From Legionella moravica DSM 19234 (GTDB taxonomy: Bacteria > Pseudomonadota > Gammaproteobacteria > Legionellales > Legionellaceae): a stretch of 64,000 bases of DNA. Of the stretch, positions 63,365 to 64,000 are shown piece after piece. Location: positions 92,730 to 156,729 of the forward strand of contig NZ_AUHS01000018.1 in NCBI RefSeq assembly GCF_000423305.1, read 5' to 3'. A model generated the notes under the pieces. It was not told the DNA's origin. It saw nothing but the letters and a program-made list of their open reading frames with translations, and searched no databases. How positions within the stretch are numbered: position 1 is the first letter of the stretch; each line of letters opens with the position of its first letter. Position numbers and translations under genes: made by a program.

Positions 63365-63772
63365 TTGGTAACTCTGCCAAGGTATCGAATTATCAACTCG
63401 TCACGCAATGGCACTCGAGACAGAGCGGAACAATGCAATCAGTTGGAAAACCATTTAGCTGCTTTAATTGATATGTCCGGAGGCTGTGAACGTATAGCAA
63501 ACACCCGGGTTCCTCCTGCTTTTGCCTTTTTTGTGAAACAGGCATTGTTGTTTTATTCGTTAATGTTCCCTTTTGGATGGGTCCAGACCTTCGGGATTTT
63601 GATCATTCCCATGATGGTCATGATCGTTTATGTTTTATTAGGTTTGGAAATTCTCTCTGAGGAGTTGGAGGATCCTTTTAAGGTGTGCGATAACGGATTA
63701 AACCTTGATGTGATTGCCCGGAAGATTGAATTGAATATAGTGCAAATCGCAGAGAATGATTTAAAACCCTGA
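63365..63772 (+). pseudogene. truncated bestrophin/UPF0187 (YneE-like) remnant
   Basis: The 135 codons match only the C-terminal part of the bestrophin-like UPF0187 family: QLENHLAALIDMSGGCERIANTRVP, then FYSLMFPFGWV and LLGLEILSEELEDPF. Full-length members have about 300 residues with four membrane helices. The region upstream is intergenic to the MMPL stop at 63323, so the N-terminal half is missing. It opens with TTG and has no good binding site. It is probably a decayed gene; a shortened functional protein is possible but less likely. Confidence 0.75.
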
Positions 63773-63864
63773 TTTGCGCCTAGCGAGTCCAGGGAATCTT
63801 AATTGGCGCTGTATTCGCCATTTCGAATCCATGGACTTTATTCCGCAGAGCACGTTTCTCTCAA

Positions 63865-64000
63865 TTAAGTTCCAGAAAGAGTATCCAAATTGAGAGAGTG
63901 GTTGGATATTCGATTTTTCACACGTACATGAATCAGATAGATAAGCACACTGCCAACAAGCGCACAGACTGGTATAACGGTCAGTGCATGTTGAAAGCTT
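63865..64000 (-). CDS. C-terminal end of a membrane protein, probably an MFS transporter, cut by the window edge
   Basis: Reading the minus strand, a frame entering from the right edge gives 44 residues before a stop codon at 63865-63867. It contains a single hydrophobic helix (ALTVIPVCALVGSVLIYLIH), then VRVKNRISNHS. This looks like the last helix and tail of a transporter. The coding start lies beyond 64000. Confidence 0.5.
   Translation of the reverse strand, partial: SFQHALTVIPVCALVGSVLIYLIHVRVKNRISNHSLNLDTLSGT

Noticed and set aside
1..64000. CRISPR arrays, tRNA and rRNA genes
   Set aside because: No regularly spaced direct repeats with unique spacers, and no cloverleaf or rRNA-like stretch was recognised on reading. 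A dedicated tRNA and CRISPR scan would settle this.

Overview
The window looks like a chromosomal segment of a Legionella species. Three things point there: AT-rich DNA with dense genes on both strands; several long proteins of the Icm/Dot-effector type (ankyrin repeats, DUF4116 repeats, coiled coils ending in membrane hairpins); and a clear PmrA-type box in front of one of them. Eukaryote-like genes, such as a sterol reductase and a giant DUF3638-like protein, fit an amoeba-dwelling lifestyle. I recognise no rRNA, tRNA, CRISPR array, phage or intact insertion sequence.

Layout. 1-5.1 kb: the C-terminal end of an unknown protein, an outer-membrane barrel protein, a small Cys-rich secreted protein, a coiled-coil effector candidate and a DAACS-family symporter. 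5.2-16.4 kb: one 3725-codon gene with superfamily-2 helicase-like motifs, a possible permuted thiol-protease-like N-terminus, helical repeats and a C-terminal module shared with the gene at 42.5 kb. 16.7-19.7 kb: an MBOAT/AlgJ-type pair for O-acetylation of a surface glycan. 19.9-24.6 kb: DbpA helicase, a VanX/DdpX dipeptidase, a TTC38-like protein, a small cupin and a membrane protein. 25-29.5 kb: a large membrane protein, a coiled-coil membrane protein (effector candidate) and a DUF1810 protein. 29.5-33 kb: MscS channel, 3-methyladenine glycosylase I and a SLC13/DASS-like carrier. 33-38 kb: an ankyrin effector candidate, a LuxR-type regulator and an alpha/beta hydrolase. 38-42 kb: housekeeping genes (CorC/HlyC-type protein, zinc alcohol dehydrogenase, Pmp3, DUF4332). 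42.5-45.3 kb: effector candidate with a kinase-like N-terminus. 45.4-47.8 kb: an overlapping PRPP-synthetase-like/AMP-phosphorylase-like pair. 48.2-52.8 kb: quinol nitric oxide reductase, then a PAS-GAF-GGDEF diguanylate cyclase. 53-57.8 kb: small secreted proteins, a DUF4116 effector candidate and a possible ubiquitin-like protein. 58.2-64 kb: a DHCR7-like sterol reductase, another Cys-rich secreted protein, an outer-membrane protein, an MMPL exporter, a bestrophin remnant and the tail of a membrane protein.

The intergenic gaps carry several families of short non-coding inverted-repeat elements (MITE-like). One is a 268-bp element with about 45-bp terminal repeats and a 9-bp target duplication. 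One is a 160-bp family present twice, flanked by TA; one copy sits exactly on the stop codon of the AlgJ-like gene and the other 30 bp before norB. Two more are single palindromic elements. Near 59.6 kb a 36-bp hairpin appears to have inserted into a palindrome that the 160-bp family also carries.

All functional calls rest on motifs and family resemblance read by eye. No database search was run. Start codons were adjusted where a ribosome binding site clearly favoured an internal start.
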